Notes: a model not told the origin generated them from the sequence alone. A stretch of 64,000 bases of DNA from Apodemus sylvaticus (GCF_947179515.1 NC_067480.1:13913588-13977587), one strand, 5' to 3'; shown: positions 46,852-59,789, counted from the stretch's first letter. A program made the numbers and translations.

Positions 46852-47486
46852 GTTTATTTATTTATTTATTTATTTTTAATTTATTGATATATTTATTTAC
46901 ATTTCAAATGATTTCCCCTTTTCTGGACCCCCACTCCCCGAAAGTCCCATCAGTCCCCTTCCCTCCCCCTGTTTTCCCACCCAACCCTTCCCACTTCCCT
47001 GTTCTGATTTTGTTCTATACTGCTTCACTGAGTCTTTCCAGAACAAGGGGCCACTCCTCCGTTCTTCTTGTACCTCATTTGATGTGTGGATTGGTACAAC
47101 CACTCTGGAAATCAGTCTGACGGTTCCTCCAAAAACTGGGCACTTCACTTCCAGAAGATCCTGCTATACCACTCCTGAGCATATACCCAAAAGATTCCCC
47201 AGCATGTAATAAGGATACATGTTCCACTATGTTCATAGCAGCCCTATTTATAATTGCCAGAAGTTGGAAAGAACCCAGATATCCCTCAACAGAAGAGTGG
47301 ATGCAAAAAATGTGGTGTATCTACACAATGGAGTACTATTCAGCCATTAGAAACAATGAATTCATGAAATTCTTAGGCAAATGGATGGAGCTGGAGAACA
47401 TCATACTAAGTGAGGTAACCCAGACTCAAAAGATGAATCATGGTATGCACTCACTAATAAGTGGATATTAACCTAGAAAACTGGAA
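46852..47486 (-). mobile_element. L1 3' end with 5' inversion (twin-primed), minus strand
   Basis: Read on the minus strand, an inverted piece of ORF2 3' end comes first (47086-47486, which on the plus strand codes the normal C-terminus to the stop near 47471). It is followed by sense 3' UTR from 'aatccacacatcaaat' to the tail (47085 back to 46852). The two pieces are about 10 bases apart in L1 coordinates. The poly(A) tail has turned into an AAAT-type repeat (46852-46876 on the plus strand, TTTA units). Flanking duplications are 15 bp with one mismatch (46837-46851 ttgactaaagtattt; 47487-47501 ttgagtaaagtattt). The inverted block has an open 80-codon frame with intact ORF2 C-terminal residues. 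Confidence 0.85.
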
Positions 47487-47501
47487 TTGAGTAAAGTATT
47501 T

Positions 47502-47830
47502 AAAAAAATACTAAAACCCAGCAAGGCAAACTCCAAGTTCTTTACATTCACATATGATAATATAACATTGTTTATATCTTCAACTATTTTCAGCATTGTT
47601 GATTGCAGCAAACTTCTCTCTTTAAGGCTGAGTCCACACCTAGTATTCAGCTTTCCTCAGGAGGTAGCCCAAGACCCTGGGACCTCCAATATCTTTGGTT
47701 TTCCAAGGCAATCCAGGATTTACCATCACAGTTTCATTCAATGATCTTGGCAGGCTTCCATGCTGGGACACCCTTGTCACACGCCTGGTTTCAATGACTT
47801 TCCTTAGCTTCGTAAGAAGAACCTCCTTTT
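47502..47830 (+). mobile_element. Murid interspersed repeat, right part (split by L1)
   Basis: Continues the repeat interrupted at 46836: 'aaacccagcaaggcaaactcc' near 47513-47533, 'gcattgttgattgcagcaaac' near 47593, 'ccaaggcaatccaggattta' near 47702. The join across the L1 reads as one repeat in the right order. Confidence 0.4.
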
Positions 47831-48124
47831 TATGTACCCAACTGTGATGCTAGAGCCACTAGGCTCAAGCTGTTAAGTTCTGTTGCTTGCTGGGCTGGAA
47901 CTCATCCCCCTCAATCGATTATATTTGTGGAAGTTTTATATTATTGATGATTTCCTTCACTGTATAAGCTTTCCTTTAATTTCTTTTCACAAACTGGAAA
48001 CTTAGCTGAATAGAATATTTCCCTGAAGTCACTACTGCCATTATCAGATTTATTGTCACGCTTTTCTTTAAAATTTTATCATCTCAATCACTGGATGTGG
48101 TTACATTACACTTCCTGGTTCTCT
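47831..48124. other. Unassigned sequence
   Basis: May still belong to the flanking murid repeats; not resolved. Confidence 0.3.
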
Positions 48125-48528
48125 TAGGTTTACTATTACGATGAAGGAAAACCATGACTAAATCAACTTGGGGAGTTAAAGATCTATTTGGCTTGTGCAT
48201 CCATGTAATGGTTTTACATTAGCAGAAATCAGGACAAGAACTCAAGTAAGGCAGAAACACCAAGGCATGAGCTGACAGATACAATGGAGGTGTGAAGATT
48301 ATTGGTTTTGCTTGCTGGCTTGCTCGGGCTGGTTTCTTATAGAACACAGACCCCAACACAGCGATGGAACCACGCATAATAGGCTGGGCCCTCCTGCATC
48401 AATCACTAAGTTTACAAAAAAGTGCCTTACAGCTGGATCTACTGGAAATTTTTTCTCAATTGAGGTTTCCTCCTTTCATATAACTCTAGATTTTGTGTCA
48501 AATTGACCTAAGACTTTCTAGCACACTA
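48125..48528 (+). mobile_element. Murid interspersed repeat, diverged relative of 21204-21612
   Basis: Same order of landmarks as the 21.2-kb copy, but older: 'aacttggggagttaaagatctatt' (48163), 'cttgctggcttgctcgggctggtttcttatag' region (48310), 'gggccctcctgcatcaatcac' (48388), and 'ttgtgtcaaattgacctaag' (48493). Confidence 0.55.
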
Positions 48529-48529
48529 G

Positions 48530-48999
48530 TATTCTTTTTTAAACTAGATATTTTGTGTTTTTCCTGGTTCAGCTTTCTCCTTTTCTGCATGAGGGTGATT
48601 AATAATAATCACATGACAGAATCAATAATATTAAGCTAACTTGAAATCTCCTCTGCCAAAGCCATTAATCTAAAACTCTTCAATTTATTCTCAGGCATAG
48701 TTTTAAGACGTGGGAAAAGAGTATCCATATTCTTTGACAAAATATTACAAGAATGACCTTTAGGCCACTTATTAATATTATTCCCTTCTGATACTTCTTG
48801 AGCTTGGTTAAAATCAGCTCATCAGGATCTTCCATCCCCTCACTAGAATTGTCTGTTAAGGCCTGTTTAAAGTGTTCAAATGTTTTCTTAGTTCAACATT
48901 ACAGTCTTCGATATTCCTCCAACAAGCAGGATGGTCATGACTGTCACAGAAATACCTTCTCTTGGTACAAAGTTTTGTCGGAGTCACTATTTTATTTCT
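48530..48999. other. Unassigned sequence
   Basis: Nothing recognised. Confidence 0.35.
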
Positions 49000-49162
49000 A
49001 TCAGTAAATAGAATGTTGTGAAAACACTATGACCACTGCAACTCTTGTGAAGAAATACATGTAATTAAAATTTCTAATAAATGCATTATCTTCATGGCAG
49101 TGAGCATGATAGGAGATTTGATGTGGGCAAAGAGGTTGAAAGCAACATGGTAATCCAAATCA

Positions 49163-49236
<74 letters not shown>

Positions 49237-49585
49237 GACAGAGAGACAAACACAAAAAGAGACAGAAACAGAGAGAGAGATGACAGATATGGAGAAACAA
49301 AGACATAGAGAAAGACAAAGACTCAGAGAAATGGAGAGACAGAAAAAAGAGAAAAAGCAAAAGAGAGACAGAGACAGACAGGCAGACAGACGGACAGACA
49401 GACTGAATGACTGACTGACTGTGCTTGTCATGGGCTTTTGAGTCCTCAAAACCCAATCCCACTAACATACTTTTTCTTACAAGGCTACATGTCCAAATCC
49501 TTCTTAGCCAATTAAAAAGCCCCACTCCCTGGAGACTAAACATTTAAATATAAATGTATAAGGAGTCATTGTCAGTTAAGCCACC
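49000..49585 (+). mobile_element. Murid interspersed repeat with internal GA expansion
   Basis: Left part 'actatgaccactgcaactctt' at 49027-49047 and 'cttcatggcagtgagcatgat' at 49090-49110; then a GA-rich middle; then 'ttgtcatgggcttttgagtcctcaaaaccca' region near 49425-49455, 'ccactccctggagactaaacattt' near 49523, and a CCACCA-type end near 49580. This is a common murid repeat whose class I cannot state securely. Frames of 127-140 codons on the minus strand arise from the GA run. Confidence 0.55.
49163..49420 (+). repeat. (GA)n with degenerate GACA/GAAA purine-rich flank
   Basis: Nearly pure GA from 49163 to 49233, then increasingly interrupted purine-rich sequence and a GACA/GACT tetranucleotide stretch near 49370-49420. 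Confidence 0.95.
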
Positions 49586-49589
49586 ACAA

Positions 49590-51172
49590 TCACATGAAAG
49601 CCCAGCATACCATAAAGCAGAGATCAATGGATAGTGTGGAGCCTAACCCCAGGGATACATCTTCAAAAACATCTCTTGAAACTAAGACTGAAAAAAATTG
49701 AGGAAGAGGTGATAGAAAACTTATAAAATAAACAGGGCCAAGAAGTTTTCTTTGAGGTTGTACCATCTAAAATTGACAAGAAAACTTTGCCCATTATATT
49801 TCGATAACATGGCTGCCTAGACAAGACTAGACCTATTGCAATATTAGTAGATATGCTAACACATAAGGAGAGACTCTCCTCTGTTAGATGAAGAAAAAAG
49901 AAAATGAATGGCTGAGGAAGGATTACCTTCTCAAAGAAAGTTTTTAAAAAGTCTAAGGTATTGTTCTTTTGATTTTCTAATAGTTACGAAAATGATCATT
50001 TTAAAACAACTGCTACATTATGTTTTCTGATTTCAAGTGATAAACCATTAGCAACCAGATAACTAGCTTATATAAGAAACTCTGTACACCATCTGCCTTT
50101 TCCATAGGCAATCTCTTCACACATAACTTGACAATTAGTCTTGTTAATGAACATAATGTGTAGTTGAAAGATGTTCATATTACAACATATTTTATAGGAA
50201 GTATTTGCTCACATCATCCGGAAATTCACGAGCCAGTCATCATAAAGAGGAGATCCAAAATGACTTCCAGAAATAGACTTGTGTTGTGTCATTATCAAGA
50301 TCTCCAGAGAAAAATTGCCTTGTCATATTATAAATTGCAGTAGGATGAGGCAATAATTTTGGGTTGCCTATGAATTATTTTTCTTGTAGTCGATAATTTG
50401 TGCCATATATTATTTTGGCTAAAATAGAAAGCATGAGATTTTCTGTTGGAATTTCAGAAGTGGTATGATGACTAATATGGCCTGGGAAGCTGACACAGTA
50501 TAAGAACAATATTTGCAAAAGCTTTTAACCATGAGGTTTGAATTTAGAAAATATAACATCTGTGGATTGTAACTCCTAAGTTAGAGGTAGATGTTAAACT
50601 CAAAAAGATGCTAAGTAATCAGAGTCGAAATATAGTGTGAACTGAACACTTGAACATTGCTTATATCCAATATTTATTTTTGAAGTAAAATCTTCAAGAA
50701 ACTACACTCTACTAAGTTCTTCAATTCTGATATTTATGTAAAAACTGGATAGGTTCTAAAAAAAGGTGAGTGTCAAACATTTTTTATTCTTTTTTATTAT
50801 TCATTATTATTTTTCTTTTATGATCACAAGTGTTTTGCCTACATATATATGTATATACTGCACACATATTTGCTGCCTTAAAAGATAAGAAGAAGGCACT
50901 AGATTCCCTAGAGGTGGGGGTACTACTTATGGCTCTGAGCCAGTATTTAGGTGTTAGTAAATAAAACTATGATTTTTATGAAACCAAAATTTTCACTATA
51001 AAACCTTCCTTTTTTTTCTTGAAGAAAATGAAATGTCAATACTGTATCTAGATGGATTCTCATCATTACAAAGGAAGTTTAAACTGGCCATAATGCAATG
51101 TTTGTGACATGATAGGATGGACTTTCCTTCTAGTCATTCTGAAAGTTTCTTAGAATAGAAGTTGCTTTGTTG
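49590..51172. other. Unassigned intergenic sequence
   Basis: About 1.6 kb, AT-rich, no supported gene or repeat. Confidence 0.4.
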
Positions 51173-51174
51173 TT

Positions 51175-51570
51175 ATTTTATTTATTTACTTATTTAATTA
51201 TTAACCCTTTATTAAAAATAGATTTTTCTTCTCACATACTATGCACTGATAATTGTCTCCCTTTCCTCTACACCTCCTTGCTTCTCCTCCCATCTGATGC
51301 ACCTTTCTGTCTCTCATTAGAAAACAAACAAACTTCTAAGGTAAAATAATAAAATATAATAATATGAAAAAAATAATAATAACTCAGAATTTAAAAAAAG
51401 GAAGGAAAATACCTCAAGGGTAGACATAAGAAACACAATCTCAGTCATTTTTACACTCAAAAATCCCAAAACTACACTAACCTGAAATCCATAACATATG
51501 TGCAAAGCATTTATAGAGTAAAAGGAGAGAAGTAAAATATAATTTCAATTAAAAATATTAAGATAGTTTT
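51175..51570 (-). mobile_element. Lx-type L1 3' UTR, minus strand
   Basis: Same antisense 3' terminus as at 13575: 'ttattaaaaatagattttt' near 51208, a C-rich block to about 51300, 'cattagaaaacaaacaaac' at 51316-51334, and an A-rich block with 'ctgaaatccataacatatgtg' near 51482-51502. Confidence 0.6.
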
Positions 51571-51599
51571 TTAATGTAAAATAAATAAAAATAAAGAAG

Positions 51600-51990
51600 A
51601 AAGAAAAGAATAGCCTGGAAACAGCATTTATAGACAAGGAATTTTTTCAACGACTTTGCTGAGTTTTATAAACTCTAGGCTAAGCCTCACTTTCAGGAGG
51701 AATTGACCCACTATTATACTGTATATATTGAACTCCACAATTTTTTTCTGTATCCTTCTATTTGGTTATAGTGTGGTGTTTCTTTTTCCTATTTGTTTTC
51801 TTGATAGGGAGTTTTTATTTTGTTTTCTTGATTTGAGAGATTTGTATTGTTGTACTGGATTTTGTTTTATTGAGAAAGAACTTAAGGTTGAGTAGGTAGG
51901 AAGAGAATCTGGATGGGCATGGGGATGGGAAAATGTAATCAAAATATATTTAAATTTAAAATTGTTTTAAACTATAAAAATATGATAAAA
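51600..51990 (+). mobile_element. Lx-type L1 3' end, plus strand
   Basis: Ends with the sense Lx terminus: 'ggttgagtaggtaggaagag' near 51887, 'gaatctggatgggcatgggg' near 51905, then 'gtaatcaaaatatattt' near 51936 and an A/T-rich tail. It lies back-to-back with the minus-strand Lx end at 51175-51570, so both 3' ends point outward. Confidence 0.5.
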
Positions 51991-51994
51991 ATTG

Positions 51995-54144
51995 TGTTAA
52001 ATAATTGACCAAAAGCTTGATATTGTAGTTATAATTGATGCACAGTTAGCTAAAATTTATTAATTAACAAGGGGTTTACATTTTTGCCAGTAAAAATTAA
52101 CAATTTGAAAAGCACATATCACTTCAAGCTCTCTGAATTACCCCTTAAGCTGATGACTAATTGAAGAATGGTATTCACCATAGAGGATAGTCTAACAGTG
52201 ATGGTGGATACTCTAAAGATTAGTTTTAGGCATCATTTTGCTATCTATGCTCTTGAGTAAACAAAATCATGAATTCATAAAGCTACATTCAGTCTAGCCA
52301 ACAGACTGAATTAGAAGTATCTATTTTTGTTTCACATTTCTCTCTCTTATTAATGTTAGTATTTTCCCTACTATCCTTTATAAGTCTAGAAAGAAAATAA
52401 GCTTTTCCAGAGTCCCAAAGAGTAGTGTTCAATTTTTACAATGTAAATGAATTGAAATGGTCCTTTGATTTTTCACACTAAGAGAGTTTTAATGTAAATG
52501 TGAAAAATAGTCACAAATCTAATAGATACATTACATAAGTGGATTTCCCATAAATGGAAAATTGTTTCTAAAATTATAAACACATACACACACACATACA
52601 CACACACACACACTCACACACACTCTTCTGGGATTTGTTTTTAGGATAAATAAAATTGATTATCTTTGAAAAAGGATACTACTACTATTCATTAAAATGA
52701 CCATTTTCCTCTTACTGTATTCTGCTAAGTAAGGAAAGTGCATGATTCTAAGAAGCACAGGTTTGTTGTCTTGACTGGCAAGGAATGGGGTGATTGATGT
52801 GAAAATAGATTACTCCGCATCTCAATTCTAAAGATATTAGTCCCATGTAACTTTTCTTATCACAGAAGCTCATCATCAGCTCATCACCAGTTTTTCTTTC
52901 AGTACATAAATCCAATAAGGCTTTAACAATTCACAGACTACCTCAATGGTCAACAATACAATTACTTGTTTTTAAAACTTATAGACTTGGGACAGAGAGA
53001 AATCCCACCAAACAGAGTCCACATTGCATTTGTCTTGAAAGTACATTGGTATCATGTAACAGGAGATAATGATGGCTAAGGACAGGTGATTTAGAATTTT
53101 TAGTTTCATTTCGTTTTTATGGTATTCCAATAAAGAATAGCTAGTTTAATTTTAAAATCAAACAATATCGTCACCAGCTTGATCTTTCTCCATTATTTTT
53201 TCATCCCAACTACATTTATATACTTAATTTTGTACTACTACTGTTTAAAGTGTGAACTGGCCTCACCCCTATTACATGAAAGACAGGACCCAGAACTGTG
53301 GGCCTTCAGCTGCATTGTTAAATGACCTCTGTCTTTTCTAATACTGACAGCGTTGTTATATTTCTATAGATGAACAGTAAGTTAATCGTAGCAATTTAGT
53401 CATAACTTCAGAGTTAAAATAATTGTTTCATAAATTTCATTATTTGGTGGCACCAAACCAATAAAGCTGGCCCATGTAAAACATTTTAAGTTACTTTCTA
53501 AAAATGAGACTTTTCAACTCTATTGACTTAAAATTGATAGCTTAATTCTCCTCTTGCCTTGTAACCCTGATGGAGCTGATAGAAACATGATGAAGTACTG
53601 TGAACAGAGAACAGAGAAGAAGTACTGTGCTTAAATTAAGGTCTATGATAGTGAACAAGAAGTCATATATTTGGGTAAGACTGTTTCTGGGATGAATAAG
53701 ATATCTTGCCATGTCAATAGAATATGAAACTTAATTTCATAAGATTTTTCCGGTGTCATCAGAGATTTAAGCAGAGCTATCATTTCTAGTCTTAACACAA
53801 AGGATAAGTCCTTGTAGACCTGAACATTTCTTGCTGTAAAATTTAGTTTTCTTAGCTCTCCGAAAGTCTATTGTATTTTGAGCCTTCAGAAGAGCAAAAC
53901 TTTATTTTATTTTGATTTGTTTTCAGTTTCAACATTCAGGAACATCTGAAAATTCCAAGTACTCCATTGTTAATTCTCCCATGACATTTAAGACATTATC
54001 TGCTAAACAGTGATCACAGATCTGATTTCATTAGAAAGAATCAGAGAAGCTTGAAGATTCTGCTATAAGTCACATTATCTTAAAAAGGGCAAGAAGCAAG
54101 TCTGTTCTCATGAAATATGAGTTTGAATCATATCTAGCAAAATT
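51995..54144. other. Intergenic sequence with a (CA)n microsatellite
   Basis: A (CA)n run with interruptions occupies 52581-52624. No gene or other repeat supported in this 2.1 kb. Confidence 0.45.
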
Positions 54145-54156
54145 AAGGCTATTTTT

Positions 54157-54319
54157 TATTATTTTTTTGGATTTTGTTTTTTGAGACAGGGTTTCTCTGT
54201 ATAGCCCTGGCTGCCCTGGAACTCACTCTGTAGACCAGACTGGCCTCAAAGTCAGAAATCCACCTGCCTCTGCCTCCCAGAGTGCTGGGATTACAGGCAT
54301 GCACCACCGCTGCCTGGAA
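54157..54319 (-). mobile_element. B1 SINE, minus strand
   Basis: A near-complete B1 in reverse: T-rich tail complement (54157-54180), 'gagacagggtttctctgta' at 54183-54201, 'ctgccctggaactcactctg' near 54211, 'ctggcctcaaagtcagaaat' near 54241, 'tgctgggattacaggcatgc' at 54283-54302, and the 5' end near 54315. Flanked by a 12-bp duplication aaggctattttt (54145-54156 and 54320-54331). Low to moderate divergence. Confidence 0.92.
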
Positions 54320-54331
54320 AAGGCTATTTTT

Positions 54332-54880
54332 ATTTAGTCTCCCCATAGAGGGTATAAAAAGCAATAAAATAAACCAAAACTAAACCAAAACTAAACTTTA
54401 AAGGTTCTAAATAGTAGCTTAAAGGTTATATAGAGACAGGAACCTTACAATGAATTCAACTTTTTATTTTCATTTTTCCAGCAGCTTTATATTGTTCTAC
54501 AATCAGCTTGTAATTACTGTGCTTTCTTGAATCAAATGGTACTTCAAACTTTTTCAGTACCTTTTATCTTTAATTTTTCATAATAACTTTAAAAAATTTG
54601 TATACGGAAACAATGCTTGATACCATCTGTCAGATATTGTTTAAGTAGAAACAAATCAGGTAAATACTGATTTAATGGTGTGTTTGAATTCTAGACTGGA
54701 AATGGCAGATATCATGTAAAAAAAAATCAAGCTTCATTTAAATGCTAGGATTCCATTATTAGCAGTTAATAAAGGTTCACCAACTGTCCTAGAACCTCTC
54801 ATTATGTGCCATCAGTTCATGAAGGATTTTCATGGTACCACTGCTCACTAAATTTTTTTTGCTTTTTATATATTCAAAAA
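54332..54880. other. Unassigned sequence
   Basis: Nothing recognised. Confidence 0.4.
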
Positions 54881-54883
54881 GAT

Positions 54884-55232
54884 TATCTATCTACTTATCT
54901 AACATATATCATATATCTTTAGATATCTATCTCTATCTAGATATCTTGACCTAGACATCTAAAGATTATATATAAATTTTACATTCTCAATATATATATA
55001 TTGAGAGATGATTGATAGGTAGATGGATGATCTATTTATCTATCTATCTGTGCATCATCTATCTATTTACAGATCAACTATCTATCTCTAGATATCTATC
55101 TCTAGATATCTAGACCTAGATATCTAAAGATTTATATATACATATACACATACACATACACATACATATAGAGATATGATTGCTAGACAGGTAGATAGAT
55201 GGATGATAGATAATAGGTAGATAGATAGATTT
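54884..55232. repeat. Complex TATC/GATA tetranucleotide repeat, partly duplicated and palindromic
   Basis: TATC-rich sequence turns into TATA and then GATA-rich sequence. The pattern occurs twice: 54890-55040 and 55070-55232 share the order 'atatctatctctat', 'gacctaga', 'tctaaagat', 'gagagatgattg/gagatatgattg', 'aggtaga'. Each unit has TATC on the left and GATA on the right, so it can fold on itself. Confidence 0.8.
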
Positions 55233-55239
55233 CAGTGTT

Positions 55240-56440
55240 GGAGATATATGAATAAATATTCAAAGAAATAAACTCTGCAAGGGTCGTCAGTTGAGTGGTA
55301 GTGTTGTTTAACATTAAGCTCAATTTTTACATTCATTTAAAGTTTGTTAGCTCAATGCTTTAGATTAAAATGGTCCCTATTAATCTCCATGTGCTTCCAG
55401 GAATGATGTTGATTGGGAATACTGAATAATATATGTCTGAATTACATGGTTTTTCCCTGATGCTACATTTGATCAGCCTTTGCAAGGATATGCATCCACA
55501 GTTTAATCTTTAAACTACATTGCTTTTGTAATATGCATTCAGAAAATAAAAGAATTGTAGACAACAATCAGGTTTACTTCATTGTTTATTTATATGGAAG
55601 TGCTCTGATAAGAGTTTTGTGCACAGGAGATCTTAGGTCTATTTCATAAATTTGTCCCTGTGGAAAGTTCGACACACTGTAATTGTCTGGTAGTCATGGG
55701 TAACCCTGAAAGCTGAGGAACTTAATGTGATGATATGCAAGCAGTCTGTGAACACAGTGCAATGTGCTATGTCATGCTGTGTTTTTTACTATCAAGTAGT
55801 TAGAAGAGAAATTGTTTAAGCTCATGCTTCTTTAATATTTTACATCCCTATTATGGTCACGTTCTGTTGATTTGGACGAGTCAGCAGAGGAAGAGAAACA
55901 GATTTCATGATAAGAATGAGAACTGGCTTCATGATGAGGGATGATATGAGCAAATTATCACAAACCGTTCACTTCTCAAAGGGACCATAAACGCTTAGGT
56001 TGCCTTCCAATTGTCTATTTCATTTCCATGTTTCCAGTTTATATGGCTCCTTTGTAGACTATGATGCCGTAAGCCTTAGCTACATTTTATAGCTCCTCTT
56101 TGTAGCATCTGAAATTCTTGGCTTCCAGGTATAATGCAATATACATCACAGCAGGCATTTGTATAGCACCAAGGGCACATACACATCACAAGACTGTGGT
56201 TGAGCACAAAAATGTTAGATCTAGTTATCATTTCCAAGTACTTTATCCCTGTCCCCATTATTTATGGCTAGTTCAGCACGTCTCCATTTACACTTAGTAT
56301 CCAAGTTACAGAGTTCAGTGTATATTAACTCTAAACATCAAAGGTCATTCATTAGTTACTGAAATAGAAAAAAAAAATCCATTCCTCCATAATACTCTAA
56401 CAGAGTCCGCCAACTTTGACCCCAAAGAATTCTTCTTATT
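55240..56440. other. Unassigned intergenic sequence
   Basis: No feature supported. Confidence 0.4.
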
Positions 56441-56442
56441 CT

Positions 56443-56471
56443 TTTCCTCCTCTTCTTCTTCCTCCTCCTGT
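56443..56471. repeat. CTT/CCT-rich tract
   Basis: Short polypyrimidine tract of TCC and TTC units. Confidence 0.7.
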
Positions 56472-56817
56472 TTTACAAAGAGAATACACCATAAAATGAG
56501 CACAACTCCATACTTGCCAATATGTTACTGTGCTTATTTTTGTTTGTTTGTTCATTTGTTTTGCTTTTAATTGGTATGGAAGAGTTACAGTCTTTCTTCA
56601 AGGCTAAAATATGTGCATTCTCTTTTAAAAACAAACCAACATAGCATGGCTACACCTAAAAGTAGACTTTTATGTTAGTTTACTATGGGTTGACACATGC
56701 ACTATTAGTCAAATTTGCTTAGTTCACAAAAAGAGAGTGGTGTTACCACATTGGTCTGAAGGATACTTTCTGCTGCAACTTTATCTGTATAAAATCTGCT
56801 TCACTCTCTTGTTTTCT

Positions 56818-56888
56818 GTTTCCTTCCTCCCTTCCTCCCTTCCTCCCTCTCTCCCTCCACCCTCGCCCCCCCTCTCCTCTATCTCTTT
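56818..56888. repeat. (TTCC)n/(CCCT)n polypyrimidine repeat
   Basis: CCTT and CTCC units with a C-rich end. Confidence 0.85.
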
Positions 56889-56889
56889 C

Positions 56890-59754
56890 TTTTATCTTCT
56901 ACATTATTTAATACTATTTATTTTTTCTTTTTGAATCTTGATGGAATCCAAACTATAACGTTGAATTTTGTAAAGGTTATCATTTGGTGTTGCTTTAAAA
57001 CATACAATAATTTCAACAATCAATTCCACCTAGCTTCCCTTACAGAAGATACACAAACCCTTTAAACACTTAGTTTCCACTGGTGCCTTGAGGTCAATAA
57101 TTTATATTTTATCCCAATTCGTTTACTTATTTGAGGCATTTCACCTCATTGGAATGAATACAATTTGTATCTCTTGATGTCTGGCTTCCTTTCTAGAGAC
57201 ATCTTTGTGTGATTTATTCACTTGCTCATTCCATTCTAAGTGTAACTTCTCCATTTGACAGCTATTATTTTCCTCCTACCAGTAAATATAATAAAACTCT
57301 GTACCTTTTCTAATGCTTTACTTATTCTTCAGAAATTATCATTAATATATATGGTTAAATTGGTCAAAAAAATAAAAGTAGGCACTAGCCTGGCTTGTTA
57401 GTCAAATGTCATGAACTAGAATTTAATCAGTCAATGGGATCCTGGAAAATAAGCTTCTTCTGCATGGTAACATTGGTAGTCTGCCACGCTTAGACTTATG
57501 GGTAATGAAATAAGGCGATGCCATATGTGTTTGAGAAACATGAATGAATAAAAAAACATGAGTGTACAGAGTGCTATTTGCGTTCTTGTTGCTTGCAAGG
57601 CTTTTGCGTATCTTTGTTTTTTCTTTCAGGTTATTTTCTTCTCTAACTTGATTTTTGGTCCAATCCCTGCTAAATGATTCCCATTTCAGTTTCCCTCTGA
57701 GCCTTTAGGGGAGATTGAAAGTAGCAGTTAAAGCTGGTTATGCCCCATAGTCAAGGCAAATTTTGTTTACAAGATGCTCGCTGTTACAGTGTTTGCATTG
57801 TCTAAATAACAGGCAATAAAGTCGATCAGCTGGAAACCTCCTCTTGCTGTAAATGAGGAGATGATTTCAGTCACTGTCTTCTGTGAAGCAGGCTTTCAAG
57901 GGCAATCTACTTTTAAGAGTAAGAAAGCCATCTCAAGCCTATATGTACATATTTATGGAATTAACGGCTACATTCACACTAATATGGTTCATGATACAAC
58001 AGTTATAAAAGTTGCATGAAAAGTCACTGCTGCTGGCAATTTAACAACTATTTGTGTGACAAATTAATATACTTTGTTTTAAAGGGGATATTTGTTGTTT
58101 CTAGTAACAAATGCATGATGAAGTTAAACTTGAAAAAAAATCTGTGGCTCAGATAATCTGATATGACTTTATACAATAACTGGAATTTGATGTGAACATG
58201 AAAGAGGTATTGGATGTGAAACTATATGTACAAAAATGGGAGAATTATAAAATCAGTATAAATAAAAACCTCAATAGATACTCATTTGAGATAAGGTCTA
58301 GAAATCTAAAAATGGGTGAGAATAGAGGAAACATAGAATGTCTCTTAAGCTTTACAATCTAGGGTAATACACTGAAGGAGTCATCACAGCTTAACAGCTG
58401 AGAATTAAGGAACATTGATTTTACATATAGTAGACATGATTATAATCACAACGTTGTTCAGTGAGATGCCCAAGAGGAATAGAAATTATAACTCATTATA
58501 ATCTAAGGATGCAAAATTTTAATTCTAAATGAGGCAGTAGGAATAGACTTAAAAAAGAAAAGACGTTAGCACTGAAATTCAATACTAATGAGAGCCTTAT
58601 CAGATGTTTTTCCCTTTCAACATTCACTGTATGGTTTTTATAAGGATTCTTTCACCCATATAAGAGATGAGTAAATTCACAGGTGTAATGGCCTACTCAA
58701 CTAATATATTTTTAACTTGGGTTTATTTCACTCTAAGACTTATATTTGTTATTTTATATATTTACAAAATTTATAGAAGCAGGTAAAAGATCAGGATTCT
58801 ACAAGATAGTTATATAAATCTGTATCATAAGTTATATACTTCTTTCCAAACCAGAGGAGAGAATGCTCTATTCAAGTGCATCATCAAATATGAGCAGTAA
58901 GGTTAGCAACATCCCACTGTAAATTTTGGGTTTGTATGAACATCATAGCAAGTCCTTATTACCTCTTGATTTCATGACCTAAACTTGGCCTTGTGCCTGT
59001 AACTTTTTTTCCTTTTGCTACCTGACTACAGAAACTTCATTGTCCTGGGATCTGCCCTCATTTTCTTTCCTGGCTATCTAGAATTTGGCAGGCTTCTATT
59101 CACATGAGGTTTAAATGGTTTAGCTAATTCTAAAAACCCAAAAGTTAGGGGTAAGATCTACTTTGATTATGTGTGTGTGTGTGTGTTTAAAAATCATGAG
59201 TTATTTTATGTCAGTATCTTCTTTCTCTTCTTGATTGAATCAGTTTAATCAATTATTTTCCATATTTCTACTATCTTCTTTCTGACTTCTCCATGGTTGG
59301 CCTCTTTACTGCTTCCCTGCACATTTTTGTGTAGCATGATCATCTAATCTGAAGAGCTGAAACTCAAAGGCTCCCAAATAAAAAGCATCATGCAGAGTAC
59401 ACACAACACTGGACCTTATATAATCAGTACAGTTATCACAGAATCTTTAAAGTATTATGAAATATAAAATCACCTTTAGAGTATAAACTTATAAAGAATA
59501 TGAAACAAAACATATTTTATTCTTAGATTTAGCCATCTTCAAAGTGTATAATAACAGGCCTAAATTTTAGCAAGAAGGCAAAAACATCAGAAATTCAAAG
59601 TCATCCTCCAGGACATAATAAAGGCAAGACTGAAACACAAGAACAAGCAGACGCAAAGTTACCAAAAATATCAATATAATTGAATTAAAAATATAAAAAT
59701 TACCCCAAATCTAAAACAATTTTGGTCCCAAATATTTTAGGTTGGGTTGTTCAA

Positions 59755-59789
<35 letters not shown>

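Noticed and set aside
54884..55232. Possible CRISPR-like array of regularly spaced short words
   Set aside because: Units are continuous tetranucleotides without unique spacers, and the genome is mammalian.
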